Shown piece after piece: positions 17,011-26,882 of a stretch of DNA of 35,873 nt; positions within the stretch are counted from its first letter, which is position 1, and every line of letters begins with the position of its first letter. Source of the DNA: Candidatus Zixiibacteriota bacterium (GTDB lineage: Bacteria > Zixibacteria > MSB-5A5 > GN15 > PGXB01); NCBI GenBank assembly GCA_020058225.1, contig JAGVEJ010000145.1:1-35873 (forward strand), written 5' to 3'. The translations under genes were made by a program, and so were the position numbers. The notes under the pieces were generated by a model. That model saw nothing but the letters and a program-made list of their open reading frames with translations. It searched no databases and was not told where the DNA came from.

Positions 17011-18005
17011 TGATTCGCTCTATTCTTCCCGTTTTCCTAACCCTTCTTTTGGCGACAAAGGGTTTGGCATCATCTGAAATAATTGAGTTGATTAATAGGG
17101 GCGAGATTGAAGAAGCCCGGGAGTTGATAGTGAAATCCACATCGGCATCACGCCGCGATGGGACTATTCTCTTTGCTCAGGCGCTGATTGAACAAAATGG
17201 TGCAAGGAGTATGGAATTGCTAAAGGCGGGAGAATCTGCCGGGATTGACCCAGAATATAAAGAAACCGCAGAGCGACTGAAGGCGGACTTTTATCTTGCC
17301 AAGCATGAATACAAACAGGTGGGCGAAATTGCCGGTAATTATCTCAAGCAGTATGAAAATGGAAAGTATCGGAATCAAATGATGCGAATGGCGGCATTAT
17401 CTTATGAACTTGAGGGATTCCCTGAGAAGGCAGAGAATTTGCGAACAAAATTGGCAAAAGAAAATCCCGATTCCGAATATGGTTCTATCGGAAAATTGGA
17501 CCGAGCAAGTTATCTTTTTAATGCCAAAAAATATGATGAAACTGCCAAATTATGCCGAAAGCTCTCCTCGTCGAAAGCTGATATTATTTCAGCCCCGGCT
17601 ACTTATCTGTTATCACTTTCCGTTTTGAAACAGGGTGAGGTGGATAATGCCATTTTTCATTATAATCTCCTGAAAGAGCAGTACACTGATGCGATAGGTC
17701 TTGATGAACTGATGGATGAGATGGGTCAGATTGAGAGCCGGATGGATGATCAAAATGCGGAAAAAATAACCGGCACCATATATTCAATTCAAGCAGGGGT
17801 GTTTTCCAATCGGGATAATGCCAAGAATCTCGCCAAAAGGATGAAGCAATTTGGCGAGACGGTGGAAATTAAAGACAAGAATATTTCGGGAAAAAAGTAT
17901 TTTGTTGTTTTTGTGGGCAAATTTTCCTCCACGGATAAGGCGATGGCATTCAAAAGCCGTCTTGAAAAATCTGAGAAGGAAGCTTTTCAGGTTGTGGCCA
18001 GATGA
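17010..18005 (+). CDS. Exported TPR protein with C-terminal SPOR domain
   Basis: The start ATG overlaps the previous stop. The 331-residue product has a signal peptide (MIRSILPVFLTLLLATKGLAS), a helical TPR-like body (about 25-245) and a C-terminal SPOR domain (about 252-330, YSIQAGVFSNRDNAKNLAKRM through YFVVFVGKFSSTDKA). SPOR domains bind glycan strands stripped of peptides at the division septum. The protein is therefore probably periplasmic and localised to septal or remodelled peptidoglycan. Its stop shares ATGA with the mutS start, so it belongs to the same transcript, although no functional link to mismatch repair is apparent. Confidence 0.85.
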   Translation: MIRSILPVFLTLLLATKGLASSEIIELINRGEIEEARELIVKSTSASRRDGTILFAQALIEQNGARSMELLKAGESAGIDPEYKETAERLKADFYLAKHEYKQVGEIAGNYLKQYENGKYRNQMMRMAALSYELEGFPEKAENLRTKLAKENPDSEYGSIGKLDRASYLFNAKKYDETAKLCRKLSSSKADIISAPATYLLSLSVLKQGEVDNAIFHYNLLKEQYTDAIGLDELMDEMGQIESRMDDQNAEKITGTIYSIQAGVFSNRDNAKNLAKRMKQFGETVEIKDKNISGKKYFVVFVGKFSSTDKAMAFKSRLEKSEKEAFQVVAR

Positions 18006-20614
18006 AATCCCCAAATTCGACCGGCGGTGCATTGACGCCGTTGATGCGTCAGTATAATCGAATTAAATCTCAGTATCCCGATAAGATATTATTTTTCCGG
18101 ATGGGGGATTTTTATGAAATGTTTGGCGATGATGCTATCAAAGCGGCGCCGATTCTAAATGTGGTGTTGACATCAAGAGGAAACATCAATGGAGAAAAAA
18201 TACCGTTGGCGGGAGTTCCCTATCATGCGGCGGAAAAGTACATCGCCAGATTATTATCTGCAGGCGAAAAAGTGGTCGTTGTCGAGCAGACTGAGGATCC
18301 CAAGCTTGCCAAAGGCGTAGTAAAAAGAGAAGTGGTCGAAATTTTAACGCCGGGGACGGCCACAATTGAGGGTGTAACCGGCGAAACAACCCCGTTATAT
18401 CTTGCCGCCGTTTTCTCTGATAATCCAAAATTGCTGGGGCTGTCATATATTGATCTTATGAGCGGGAAATTCTTTTTGGATGAGAATTCCCATGATGCAA
18501 TTTATGAAAGATTGAAGATACTTTCACCTCAGGAGATACTCTATCCGCAGTCATCCGAAAGCCCGGATAACTATGACGCTTTGAAGAAATATTGTAGTGA
18601 TAAATTGACCGCCTATGAAGAATGGAATTTTGATTATCGAGCCGCAGAAAGGGAGTTATCGGAATTTTTCGGCGTTAGTACATTGGAGGGGTTCGGTATT
18701 GGGGAATTGAAGTATGGTTTGGCGTCAGCCGGAGCGATTTATAGATATCTTCGTGAAAATAACCGCACCAAACTGGATCATGTTAAAAAATTGACGCGGG
18801 TAGAATCCGATCAATATATGGGCCTTGATTATAGCACGGTCAGAAACTTGGAACTAATTCGGAATCTGGCTGAGGGAACCGAGAAGGATTCTCTGTTTCA
18901 GTCCATAAACCGGACCGCCTCGGCCGGCGGAGCGCGCAAGCTAAAAGAAAGTCTTCTGCGTCCATTTGTTAAGATTAAGCCGATTATTTATCGTCAAGAA
19001 GGGGTGAAGGAACTTTATCGCAGGCGCGAAACCGCACTTAGTCTGTCAGAAATTTTAAGGCATTTGCCTGATTTAGAGAGGCTGGCAGGCCGTCTTGGGA
19101 TGAGGAAAATCAATCCGCGTCAACTGGCGGCAATTGCCGACGGTTTGAATGTCGGAAATAAAATAATCGATTTAATCAAGGATCTGAAATCGGATATATT
19201 TATCGATATACAAAGGGCATATCCGGATTGTGCTGTAATATCATCCCTTATCTTGGGAGCGCTTGCCGAAGAACCTCCATTAGTAGCGAATAAAGGCGGA
19301 ATTATAAAGGCGGGATATTCTGCGGAACTTGATAATCTAAAAAACTCCGTTAAAGATGCCCGCGATTATATTGCATCATTGCAGAAAACTGAACGTGAAA
19401 GAACGGGAATACCATCATTAAGGGTGAGCTTTAACAAAGTTTTTGGGTATTATATTGAGGTAACCAGAACACATCTTGAGAAAATTCCGCCAGATTATAT
19501 TAGGAAGCAGACCTTGGTTAATGCCGAAAGGTTCATCACCAATGAACTCAAAGAGAAAGAGGATTTAATTCTGGCGGCGGAAGAAAAGATTTTTGACCTT
19601 GAGGAGAGATTATTTAATGAGCTGGTCGATAAGGTTGCCTTTCATATAGAAGATATTTTACTGGCCGCCGGATTTTTATCCGAGCTTGATTTGGTAGCAT
19701 CATTGGCCAATTTAGCCTCGGAACGAGGCTATTGCTGTCCTGTAATTGATGATTCATTTGATATTGAAATAGTAGATGGCCGTCATGCTGTAATAGAGGA
19801 GATTTTACCGCCGGGCAGTTTTATCTCGAATGACTTATCACTGTCATTGGATAAAAATAGAATAATGATTCTCACCGGGCCGAATATGTCCGGTAAGTCA
19901 ACCTTTCTTCGGCAAGATGGCCTGATTGTAATAATGGCACAAATCGGATCGTTTGTACCTGCGGAAAAAGCGCGCATCGGGCTGGTCGATAGAGTTTTCA
20001 CACGCGTTGGCGCTATTGACCATCTGGCGCGCGGTCAATCGACATTTCTGGTAGAAATGATAGAGACTTCCAATATTCTTCATAATGCCACTGACAGATC
20101 GCTTATTCTGCTTGATGAAGTCGGTCGTGGGACATCGACCTTTGATGGGTTATCTATTGCATGGTCGGTTGTGGAATATATTAATGAGCAAATAAAGGCC
20201 AGAACTATTTTTGCAACCCATTATCATGAATTGACAGGACTGGCGGCCCTATACGAAAGGGTTGTCAATTATCAAGTTTCGGTAAAAAGGTGGGAGGATA
20301 GTATAATTTTTTTGCATAAAATAATTCCGGGCGGTTGTGATGACTCCTATGGAATTGAAGTGGCTCGTTTGGCGGGAATTCCCAAATCCACCTTAAACCG
20401 CTCTAAGGAGCTTTTGCGACTTCTTGAATCAGGGAAATTTTCTCAATCGGAGTTGGCCAAGGGAATTCATAAAACCATAAATCAGCGAACATTATTTGAC
20501 CCGGCGCCATCGCTTATTGAAGAAGAATTAAAAAAGATTGATATCAATTCTATCACACCTTTAGATGCGCTTAGTATATTGGGCAAACTCAAGAGGGAAA
20601 TTGGTGAAAAATAG
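18002..20614 (+). CDS. mutS: DNA mismatch repair ATPase MutS
   Basis: The 870-residue length is normal for MutS1. The mismatch-reading motif FYE is at 37-39 in the N-terminal domain (FFRMGDFYEMF). The ATPase domain has Walker A GPNMSGKS (626-633), the LARGQSTFLVEM stretch, Walker B LILLDEVGRGTSTFDG and the FATHYHEL motif near 740. MutS binds mispairs as a dimer and recruits MutL. The gene starts inside the stop of the SPOR gene (ATGA overlap) and its end overlaps the mutL start by 11 bases, so expression of the two repair proteins is coupled. Nothing is missing or unusual in the visible motifs. Confidence 0.98.
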   Translation: MKSPNSTGGALTPLMRQYNRIKSQYPDKILFFRMGDFYEMFGDDAIKAAPILNVVLTSRGNINGEKIPLAGVPYHAAEKYIARLLSAGEKVVVVEQTEDPKLAKGVVKREVVEILTPGTATIEGVTGETTPLYLAAVFSDNPKLLGLSYIDLMSGKFFLDENSHDAIYERLKILSPQEILYPQSSESPDNYDALKKYCSDKLTAYEEWNFDYRAAERELSEFFGVSTLEGFGIGELKYGLASAGAIYRYLRENNRTKLDHVKKLTRVESDQYMGLDYSTVRNLELIRNLAEGTEKDSLFQSINRTASAGGARKLKESLLRPFVKIKPIIYRQEGVKELYRRRETALSLSEILRHLPDLERLAGRLGMRKINPRQLAAIADGLNVGNKIIDLIKDLKSDIFIDIQRAYPDCAVISSLILGALAEEPPLVANKGGIIKAGYSAELDNLKNSVKDARDYIASLQKTERERTGIPSLRVSFNKVFGYYIEVTRTHLEKIPPDYIRKQTLVNAERFITNELKEKEDLILAAEEKIFDLEERLFNELVDKVAFHIEDILLAAGFLSELDLVASLANLASERGYCCPVIDDSFDIEIVDGRHAVIEEILPPGSFISNDLSLSLDKNRIMILTGPNMSGKSTFLRQDGLIVIMAQIGSFVPAEKARIGLVDRVFTRVGAIDHLARGQSTFLVEMIETSNILHNATDRSLILLDEVGRGTSTFDGLSIAWSVVEYINEQIKARTIFATHYHELTGLAALYERVVNYQVSVKRWEDSIIFLHKIIPGGCDDSYGIEVARLAGIPKSTLNRSKELLRLLESGKFSQSELAKGIHKTINQRTLFDPAPSLIEEELKKIDINSITPLDALSILGKLKREIGEK

Positions 20615-22448
20615 TCCTCTGAATGCAACAAGAAGGCGAATACGACCGCTACCGGAAAGGCTTGTCAATAAGATTGCCGCCGGTGAGGTGATAGAAAGGC
20701 CTGCGGCCGTGTTGAAGGAGTTGGTGGAGAACTCTATTGATGCCGAATCCACCCAAATTGATATCGTGGTGGAAAAATCAGGGACAAAACTAATTTCAGT
20801 TACCGATAACGGTGGCGGCATTGAACCGGAGCAAGTGGAGATAGCCTTTTCTCGTCATGCCACCAGTAAAATAAGCGACTTTGCCGATTTGGATCAGCTT
20901 CGCAGTTACGGATTCAGAGGCGAGGCCCTGCCATCAATTGCCTCAATTTCGCGCACAATTATGATTACCAAAACAGCTATGGCCGAAGGCGGTATGAAGT
21001 TGATAATTGAAGGGGGGGTGGTACAAAGTCTGAAACCGGTATCGGCTCCGAATGGAACCAAGGTTGAGGTTGAAAATCTATTCTTCAATACGCCGGCACG
21101 CCGCAAATTTTTGAAAGCAGAAACGACAGAAGCAAGACATTTAACCCGAAATGCAATCGCCTTGGCCTTAGGCGCGGCCAATGTTAGATTCAGTTATAGC
21201 TTGAATGGTAGAAAGGTTTTTGCTTTAGATGAATCTCATTCCGATGAAAAAATACGAACTGGACATATCCTTTTTGGCGATAGAAATTTTGACCTTTATG
21301 AGATTATCTCCGCAAGTGATTCCTTGAAAATTCGAGGATTTTTAAGTCAAACACAGGATTGTCGCCAAAATCAATATGGGTTGTACCTATTTATAAATGG
21401 AAGATATATAAAATCGCAGACATTGGTTCATGCCATAACTTCCGGCTATGGAGAGTTATTGCCGCGCGGGCATTATCCGGCCGGAACGGTATTCCTTGAA
21501 ATTGACCCTCTCAAGGTCGATGTGAATGTTCATCCTACCAAAGCGGAAGTCCGTTTATCCGATGAAAAGCTGATTCATGATCTCTTATATCAAGCGGCAA
21601 AGAAAGGAACAAGGGGGGCAGGTCAATTCTCATCGGCAGGCTTATTGAATAAGAATGATGATGCTCCGGCGGTTTCAAGTCATGGAAATTTCTCCCCGAG
21701 GCATTATGAAAAACCCGGCATTAATGAAGCCTCAAAAATAACACAATCTGAGCTAAAAGAGATTTATGATTGGAGGCCAACAGGAACAATCGAAAGTAAT
21801 CGGATTAATGATATAGATTCAAAGAAATCGGTAATTCCGGATTCAATAATAGAACATTCTCGCAGTTCTAAAAAAAATTCCGATGTTAATTTCCTTGGTC
21901 AATTCGGCGAATTATATTTGATTTTTAATTCCGGTAATGAGGTAATAATTATTGACCAACATACCGCCCATGAAAGGGTTTTATTTGAAGAGACGCTTAA
22001 AATCATTGGATCCGGAAATGGCGTGGCGCAGAGTCTCTTATTTCCTATCAATATTGAACTTACGGTTGAACGGTCTGCTCTTTTTGATGAAGCGGCGGAA
22101 ATTTTGAAATCGATTGGGTTTGAAGTGGAGCCTTTTGGCAGCGGCAATATTTTATTGTCGGCGGTGCCATCAATTCTTGCAAAGAAATCGCCGGAAAAGA
22201 TATTTTTGGGGATACTTGATGACATTGAATTATTGCATCGAACGGAAGATGATTTGATAAAACGAATTGCTCAATCTATTGCCTGCCGGGCGGCCGTAAT
22301 GGCTGGAGATAAGATCGGTAGTCAGGAGGCGACGGCCTTATTTTATAGGCTAATGCAATGCGAAAATGGCCAGTCATGTCCACATGGCCGCCCCACCGTT
22401 CTCAAGATTTCCAAGGATGAGCTTAATGCCAGATTTGGAAGGAAATAG
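20604..22448 (+). CDS. mutL: DNA mismatch repair protein MutL with endonuclease motifs
   Basis: GTG at 20604 is chosen because GAGGGA lies five bases ahead; an earlier in-frame start at 20565 would bury 40 bases in mutS. The 614-residue product has the GHKL ATPase motifs: KELVENSIDA (catalytic E39), VTDNGGGI (D68) and YGFRGEALPSI (102-112). After a variable linker (about 350-430), the C-terminal domain carries the metal-site motifs of nicking MutL proteins: DQHTAHERVLFEE (a DQHA variant), ACRAA, CPHGRP, and FGR at the very end. This indicates a MutL that nicks the strand itself, as in bacteria without MutH. It overlaps mutS and the downstream miaA. Confidence 0.96.
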   Translation: MKNSPLNATRRRIRPLPERLVNKIAAGEVIERPAAVLKELVENSIDAESTQIDIVVEKSGTKLISVTDNGGGIEPEQVEIAFSRHATSKISDFADLDQLRSYGFRGEALPSIASISRTIMITKTAMAEGGMKLIIEGGVVQSLKPVSAPNGTKVEVENLFFNTPARRKFLKAETTEARHLTRNAIALALGAANVRFSYSLNGRKVFALDESHSDEKIRTGHILFGDRNFDLYEIISASDSLKIRGFLSQTQDCRQNQYGLYLFINGRYIKSQTLVHAITSGYGELLPRGHYPAGTVFLEIDPLKVDVNVHPTKAEVRLSDEKLIHDLLYQAAKKGTRGAGQFSSAGLLNKNDDAPAVSSHGNFSPRHYEKPGINEASKITQSELKEIYDWRPTGTIESNRINDIDSKKSVIPDSIIEHSRSSKKNSDVNFLGQFGELYLIFNSGNEVIIIDQHTAHERVLFEETLKIIGSGNGVAQSLLFPINIELTVERSALFDEAAEILKSIGFEVEPFGSGNILLSAVPSILAKKSPEKIFLGILDDIELLHRTEDDLIKRIAQSIACRAAVMAGDKIGSQEATALFYRLMQCENGQSCPHGRPTVLKISKDELNARFGRK

Positions 22449-23364
22449 GCCTATCATTCCGATTCTTACCGGGCCGACGGCATCGGGCAAGACCTCTATT
22501 GTAAACCGTCTTTTTGAACTTTATCCCGATTTGCATGTCATTTCTGCTGATTCACGGCAGATTTATAAATACATGGATATTGGAACCGACAAGCCATCCA
22601 AGGCGGAAATGGCAAAATATAATTATCATCTTGTCGATTTTGTGGAACCCGGTGAGAGATATACCGCCTTTAATTTTGTGGCGGATGCCAATCGAATATT
22701 GGCGGACTTAATTGGCAAAGGGCGTATTCCACTGATTTGTGGCGGCACGGGGCTGTATATAAAATCATTGGTTGATGGGATCGTAGAAATCCCTGAGGAT
22801 GACCTCTTGATAAGACAAAAATTGGTAGATGAGGCATCACAGCTTGGGCCTAAGTATCTCTATAACAAACTTATGGATATAGACCCGGATGAAGCCTTGA
22901 AAATCCACCCCAATAACATTCGAAAAATTATTCGAGCCCTTGAGATTTATTATTTGACCGGAAAACCCAAATCGAAAATTATTGCTGATGGAAATAATGA
23001 TGTTGATAAATATAATTTTCATATTTATTGTTTAATGCCGGCTCGAAACAAGCTTTATGCGACAATTGAAACACGGATTGACAAAATGATACAAGACGGT
23101 CTTCTCAGTGAAGCAACTGCTTTGGGTAAAATGGGTATAAAAGAAAAGATCACGGCAATTAATGTCATAGGGTATAACGAGTTGTTTGAGTATATGGATA
23201 ATGAAATTTCGCTCGATACAGCCATTAATTTGATAAAGCAAAATAGCCGCAGATTTGCAAAACGCCAGATAACCTGGTTTAAGGGGATGAACAAAGTTGT
23301 TATTTTTCAGTCTGCCGATGAACTTTTTGACCATTTGCTTAGATATTGGGCAGAAAAGAAATAA
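22426..23364 (+). CDS. miaA: tRNA dimethylallyltransferase MiaA
   Basis: MiaA transfers dimethylallyl from DMAPP to A37 of tRNAs reading UNN codons. The 312-residue form starting at 22426 fits the usual family length; AAGGA lies eight bases upstream, and an ATG at 22417 is the alternative. It has the P-loop GPTASGKT near the start, ISADSRQIYKYMDIGTDKP (DSRQ motif), LVDFVEPGERYTAFNF, ICGGTGLYIKSLVDG and IRALEIYYLTGKP, and near the end NSRRFAKRQITWFKG. The mutS-mutL-miaA order resembles that of several bacteria. The start lies within mutL, so translation is coupled. Confidence 0.96.
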   Translation: MPDLEGNRPIIPILTGPTASGKTSIVNRLFELYPDLHVISADSRQIYKYMDIGTDKPSKAEMAKYNYHLVDFVEPGERYTAFNFVADANRILADLIGKGRIPLICGGTGLYIKSLVDGIVEIPEDDLLIRQKLVDEASQLGPKYLYNKLMDIDPDEALKIHPNNIRKIIRALEIYYLTGKPKSKIIADGNNDVDKYNFHIYCLMPARNKLYATIETRIDKMIQDGLLSEATALGKMGIKEKITAINVIGYNELFEYMDNEISLDTAINLIKQNSRRFAKRQITWFKGMNKVVIFQSADELFDHLLRYWAEKK

Positions 23365-23369
23365 AAAAC

Positions 23370-23398
23370 TTGACAGCAAATTTATCATTTATATATAT
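23370..23398 (+). promoter_or_regulatory. Candidate sigma-70-type promoter upstream of the transglycosylase gene
   Basis: TTGACA (23370-23375) matches the -35 consensus exactly; a TATATAT run at 23392-23398 gives a -10 box at a 16-17 base spacing. It begins five bases after the miaA stop and lies about 100 bases ahead of the mltD-like gene, so it probably starts the mltD-sppA transcript. Confidence 0.55.
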
Positions 23399-23494
23399 AT
23401 GCCAATAGGTTAGCAAAAATTCCTGTATAAAGTATGGGAATTGCATTGCCGATAAGTTAAGATAGGGAATAAACCAATAAGTTTGGTGGAAAAA

Positions 23495-25501
23495 ATGATG
23501 AGACTTATTGAAAGAGGAATGGTTTTTTTCATATCCGGGGTGATGCTTATGTCATGTACAAAGCCGGGTTTTGAAAGACCATCAGAGGAAACTTCAAATG
23601 CCGTCGCAGTATTGAATGAAGATGCGGTTGGTGCGGATGGCGACAGCGATGAAGTCATCATAGAACTCGATAGATTAAGTCAAACTCCAATATTGAGTTC
23701 TGATTCTGCTGTTTCTGAGGAGGATGGGGCGGAAGCCATAAATGACTATGTATGGCAACAGCTTAGTATGGCTACGGAGTATTGTGATATGGGGGTTTTG
23801 GCGAATAGGGAAACGGCTTGGGAAGAAGCGGAATATTATTTTGAGAAATCACTGGCAATTTTGGGTGATCTTGATATTGATACTGAAGCTGACTCTCTAT
23901 CTGAAGAAGCGGTTAGGTACAACCGTACACTCGCGGAAGTCGTTGCCAATTACAAAACAACCTTGGTTTCTTTGGGGCGATTACCGAGCGATGTGTCGCC
24001 GGATGTGCTTATTGCCCGTTTTTCCGAAATCAATCATATTAAAGTTGATTCCAGCGAATTCAAGCGATTGGAATCTTATGCACAGGAGCAGGTTACTTAT
24101 AATATTCCGCTGGTCTTCAATGACCGCGTCAAAGAGTGCATTTTATTCTATCAAACGGTAGCGCGGGATGCCTTTGTAAGATTTATGGGGCGTTCGACCA
24201 AGTATCTACCCATGATTTATAAAATATTCCAGGAATATGGTCTTCCCACTGATATCGCCTTTCTTGCTATTGTTGAATCCGGATATAATCCGCATGCCTA
24301 TTCATGGGCAAGGGCGATGGGTATGTGGCAATTTATTGCCTCGACCGGCAGGATGTATGATATGGAAAGAACCTGGTGGTATGATGAAAGAAAGGATCCC
24401 GTCAAGTCAACTCATGCGGCGGCGCGTTTCTTGAAAGATCTATATAATGAATTCGGAAGTTGGGAACTGGCCCTTGCGGCATATAATGGCGGCCCACAGA
24501 GAATAAGAAATGAAACCAAAAAGCAGAAAACCAATGATTTTTGGAAATTAAAATTGAAAAAGGAGACGATGGGTTATATTCCATTTTTTATGGCCGCAAC
24601 CATGATAAGCAAGGACCCGGCAAGGTTTGGATTTACCGATGTTATTTATGAACCGGAGTGGGCCTACGATGAAGTCAGGATTGAAAAAAGTGTCGATTTG
24701 AAAACAGTCGCGCATGGTTTGGGATGTTCGTTGTCTTCATTGCAGGAGATTAATCCTGAATTACTACGAACATCTACCCCGCCCAATTTAAAGCATTATA
24801 ATCTTCGGATTCCCAAGGGGTCAAAAGAGGTATTTTGGACAATCTATGAGGAGCTTCCAATTGCCAAGCAAACAAATTATTCTCAGCATAAAGTGCGCAA
24901 AGGCGAAACTGTTGCCTCAATAGCAAAAAAGTATGGTGTCTCTGAATACGCCATTCTTGAAGCCAATCGATTATCACGTCGCACAAAATTATCTATCGGC
25001 AAATCGCTGATAATTCCAGGGCCGTCTGAAAAAGAGTATGCATCAAAGAATGACCGCTCTTATGATTCTGATGGAGATGTTTATATCGTCCGCAAGGGAG
25101 ATACGGTATCAGATATCGCTAAGTCATTTGGAACGACCGCGGCAGAGATAAGATTATTAAATAGCCTCGGCAGGCAATCGAAAATAGTGGTCGGCCAGCG
25201 CCTCAAAATAAGGCCGAGTGGTTCGGGGAGCAAGGCAAGCACGGGAACAAAAAAATCCGGTAGTAATACTTATGTTGTTAGAAACGGCGATACCCTATGG
25301 GATATTGCCCGCAAATTTGGATTGACTCTTAATAATTTGCTTCAAATGAATAATCTGAACACCAGAAGCCGAATATATCCTGGGCAGAAGTTGTTAATTT
25401 CTGCCATTGATTCTAATAATGATAAGCCGATCTATGCCAAGGATGCCGATTATCAGCAATTTGGGAAACATAGTAATCAATCAAGGTTGCTGACATTTTA
25501 A
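23495..25501 (+). CDS. mltD: MltD-type lytic transglycosylase lipoprotein with LysM repeats
   Basis: The ATG at 23495 (next to a second ATG) follows GGTGG; TTG and GTG codons just upstream are weaker choices. A hydrophobic segment ends at LMSC (C21), a probable lipobox, so the protein is likely a lipoprotein. A spacer with helical repeats reaches about 230. The SLT domain follows, with the catalytic glutamate E261 in AIVESGYNP, then MGMWQFIASTGR and LALAAYNGGP. After a degenerate LysM-like stretch (about 400-440) come three clear LysM domains (about 465-508, 529-573 and 593-637; VRKGETVASIAKKYG, VRKGDTVSDIAKSFG, VRNGDTLWDIARKFG). The enzyme cleaves glycan strands to 1,6-anhydro-muropeptides. 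At 668 residues it is longer than E. coli MltD owing to the N-terminal spacer. Confidence 0.92.
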   Translation: MMRLIERGMVFFISGVMLMSCTKPGFERPSEETSNAVAVLNEDAVGADGDSDEVIIELDRLSQTPILSSDSAVSEEDGAEAINDYVWQQLSMATEYCDMGVLANRETAWEEAEYYFEKSLAILGDLDIDTEADSLSEEAVRYNRTLAEVVANYKTTLVSLGRLPSDVSPDVLIARFSEINHIKVDSSEFKRLESYAQEQVTYNIPLVFNDRVKECILFYQTVARDAFVRFMGRSTKYLPMIYKIFQEYGLPTDIAFLAIVESGYNPHAYSWARAMGMWQFIASTGRMYDMERTWWYDERKDPVKSTHAAARFLKDLYNEFGSWELALAAYNGGPQRIRNETKKQKTNDFWKLKLKKETMGYIPFFMAATMISKDPARFGFTDVIYEPEWAYDEVRIEKSVDLKTVAHGLGCSLSSLQEINPELLRTSTPPNLKHYNLRIPKGSKEVFWTIYEELPIAKQTNYSQHKVRKGETVASIAKKYGVSEYAILEANRLSRRTKLSIGKSLIIPGPSEKEYASKNDRSYDSDGDVYIVRKGDTVSDIAKSFGTTAAEIRLLNSLGRQSKIVVGQRLKIRPSGSGSKASTGTKKSGSNTYVVRNGDTLWDIARKFGLTLNNLLQMNNLNTRSRIYPGQKLLISAIDSNNDKPIYAKDADYQQFGKHSNQSRLLTF

Positions 25502-25507
25502 GAGGTT

Positions 25508-26404
25508 ATGGCTAAGAAGAGAGATATAGTAATAGGCCTTTTGATTGGATTCTCTTTTCTGGTCACTTTCCTGTTTTTCGCCCTAATGTTCTATGGTTCA
25601 TTTGCGGCAGAGGATGGGATATCGCTATTAAGCGGCGGCTCAAAAGTGGCGGTGGTAGAAATCAACGGCATAATTGATGAATCAGAAACGGCCGTCAAAC
25701 AGCTAAAAAAATGGGGCAAATTATCAAACATAAAAGCCATTGTTGTCCATATTGATTCGCCCGGAGGAGCGGTAGCTCCATCGCAAGAAATTCACGATGA
25801 AATAATTCGAATTAGGAACGAGGAAGATAAGGTTGTGGTGGCATCGATGTCATCAATGGCGGCATCCGGCGGGTATTATATTGCCTGTGCGGCGGAAAAA
25901 ATAATGGCCAATCCGGGCACTCTGACAGGTTCAATCGGGGTAATTATACAATTCTATTCGGCCGGCAAGTTGATGGAAAAAATTGGCATCGAAACCGAGA
26001 AAGTCAAATCCGGCGAGTTAAAGGATGTGGGCTCTTTTGATAGAAAATTAACTGACAATGAGCGGATGATGTTATCGGCCGTGATAATGGATACTTATGA
26101 GCAATTTGTTGAAGCGGTTGCCGATGGGCGGGGACTTGATAAGAAGAAAGTATATAAACTTGCCGATGGTTCTATTTTTACGGGAAGGCAGGCTCTTGGA
26201 CTTGGCCTGGTTGATACATTGGGCGGATTTGAGGATGCCATCCGGTTTGCGGCCGATTTGGCTGGCTTAACGGGGGAACCAATCATAATAAAAGAAGAAA
26301 AACCAAAACCGGGAATATGGGATCTTATTGGCTCAACAGTTGGTAATGTAAAGGAAATGACAAAATTGGACTTCGGCGGGCCGAAGGTAATGTATTTATA
26401 TTGA
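25508..26404 (+). CDS. sppA: Signal peptide peptidase SppA (short 36K type)
   Basis: SppA is a membrane serine protease that clears cleaved signal peptides. The 298-residue protein has one N-terminal membrane helix (about 8-29), HIDSPGGAVAPSQEI (82-95), the nucleophile S119 in MAASGGYYIACAAEKIMA, TLTGSIGVI, and the general-base lysine K171 in SGELKDVGSFDR. The length fits the short bacterial form with a single protease domain, rather than the doubled E. coli enzyme. AGAGG precedes the ATG. It follows the transglycosylase gene by six bases and probably shares its promoter. Confidence 0.95.
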   Translation: MAKKRDIVIGLLIGFSFLVTFLFFALMFYGSFAAEDGISLLSGGSKVAVVEINGIIDESETAVKQLKKWGKLSNIKAIVVHIDSPGGAVAPSQEIHDEIIRIRNEEDKVVVASMSSMAASGGYYIACAAEKIMANPGTLTGSIGVIIQFYSAGKLMEKIGIETEKVKSGELKDVGSFDRKLTDNERMMLSAVIMDTYEQFVEAVADGRGLDKKKVYKLADGSIFTGRQALGLGLVDTLGGFEDAIRFAADLAGLTGEPIIIKEEKPKPGIWDLIGSTVGNVKEMTKLDFGGPKVMYLY

Positions 26405-26572
26405 TATGTATTAAAAATCTATTGCTTTTAATTCAAAAATCAATTAAATAACACGGTTTCCATCAATGGCTTAAAGGGGAAATATCATAAGGAAATTAGC
26501 TTGAAGGAACATTGAATAAAATAGAAAGAAGATGAAAATAAATAAACTATCAAGATATCGAGGGAGGATGTA

Positions 26573-26857
26573 ATGACCAAGGCTGACCTTGTAGAAAAAG
26601 TCGCCGAAAGAACTGGTCTAACCAGGACAGATGTTGCTGTCGTGGTTGATGCCTTTTTGGAAACGGTCAAGAAGGCGATGGAGGGAGGTAACAACATCGA
26701 AATAAGAGGGTTTGGCACCTTTAAAGTGAAAATACGCAAATCTCGAAAGGCGAGAAATCCTCGGACTGGAGATGTTGTCCCTGTACCCGGCCGAAAAGTA
26801 CCAGTTTTTAAACCCTCAAATGAATTCAAGAACTTGATAATCAAACTGCCGGTCTGA
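26573..26857 (+). CDS. hup: HU/IHF-family DNA-bending protein
   Basis: The 94-residue protein has the full HU pattern: MTKADLVEKVAERTGLTRTD helices, IEIRGFGTFKVKIRKSRKARNPRTGD with the DNA-inserting arm RNPRTGD (about 62-68), and VPVFKPSNEFKNLI at the end. It forms dimers that bend and compact DNA. GGGAGG precedes the ATG. The 168-base gap upstream is AT-rich and should hold its promoter, but I see no convincing -35/-10 pair. A tiny ribosomal-type gene follows after 25 bases and the pair ends at a strong terminator. HU versus IHF subunit cannot be told from the sequence alone; HU is more likely. Confidence 0.95.
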   Translation: MTKADLVEKVAERTGLTRTDVAVVVDAFLETVKKAMEGGNNIEIRGFGTFKVKIRKSRKARNPRTGDVVPVPGRKVPVFKPSNEFKNLIIKLPV

Positions 26858-26882
26858 TGTGGATCGTCAATGCGGAGGATGA

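Noticed and set aside
20565-20603. Longer N terminus for MutL
   Set aside because: The extra residues are unlike any MutL start and lie fully in mutS; the GTG at 20604 has GAGGGA ahead.
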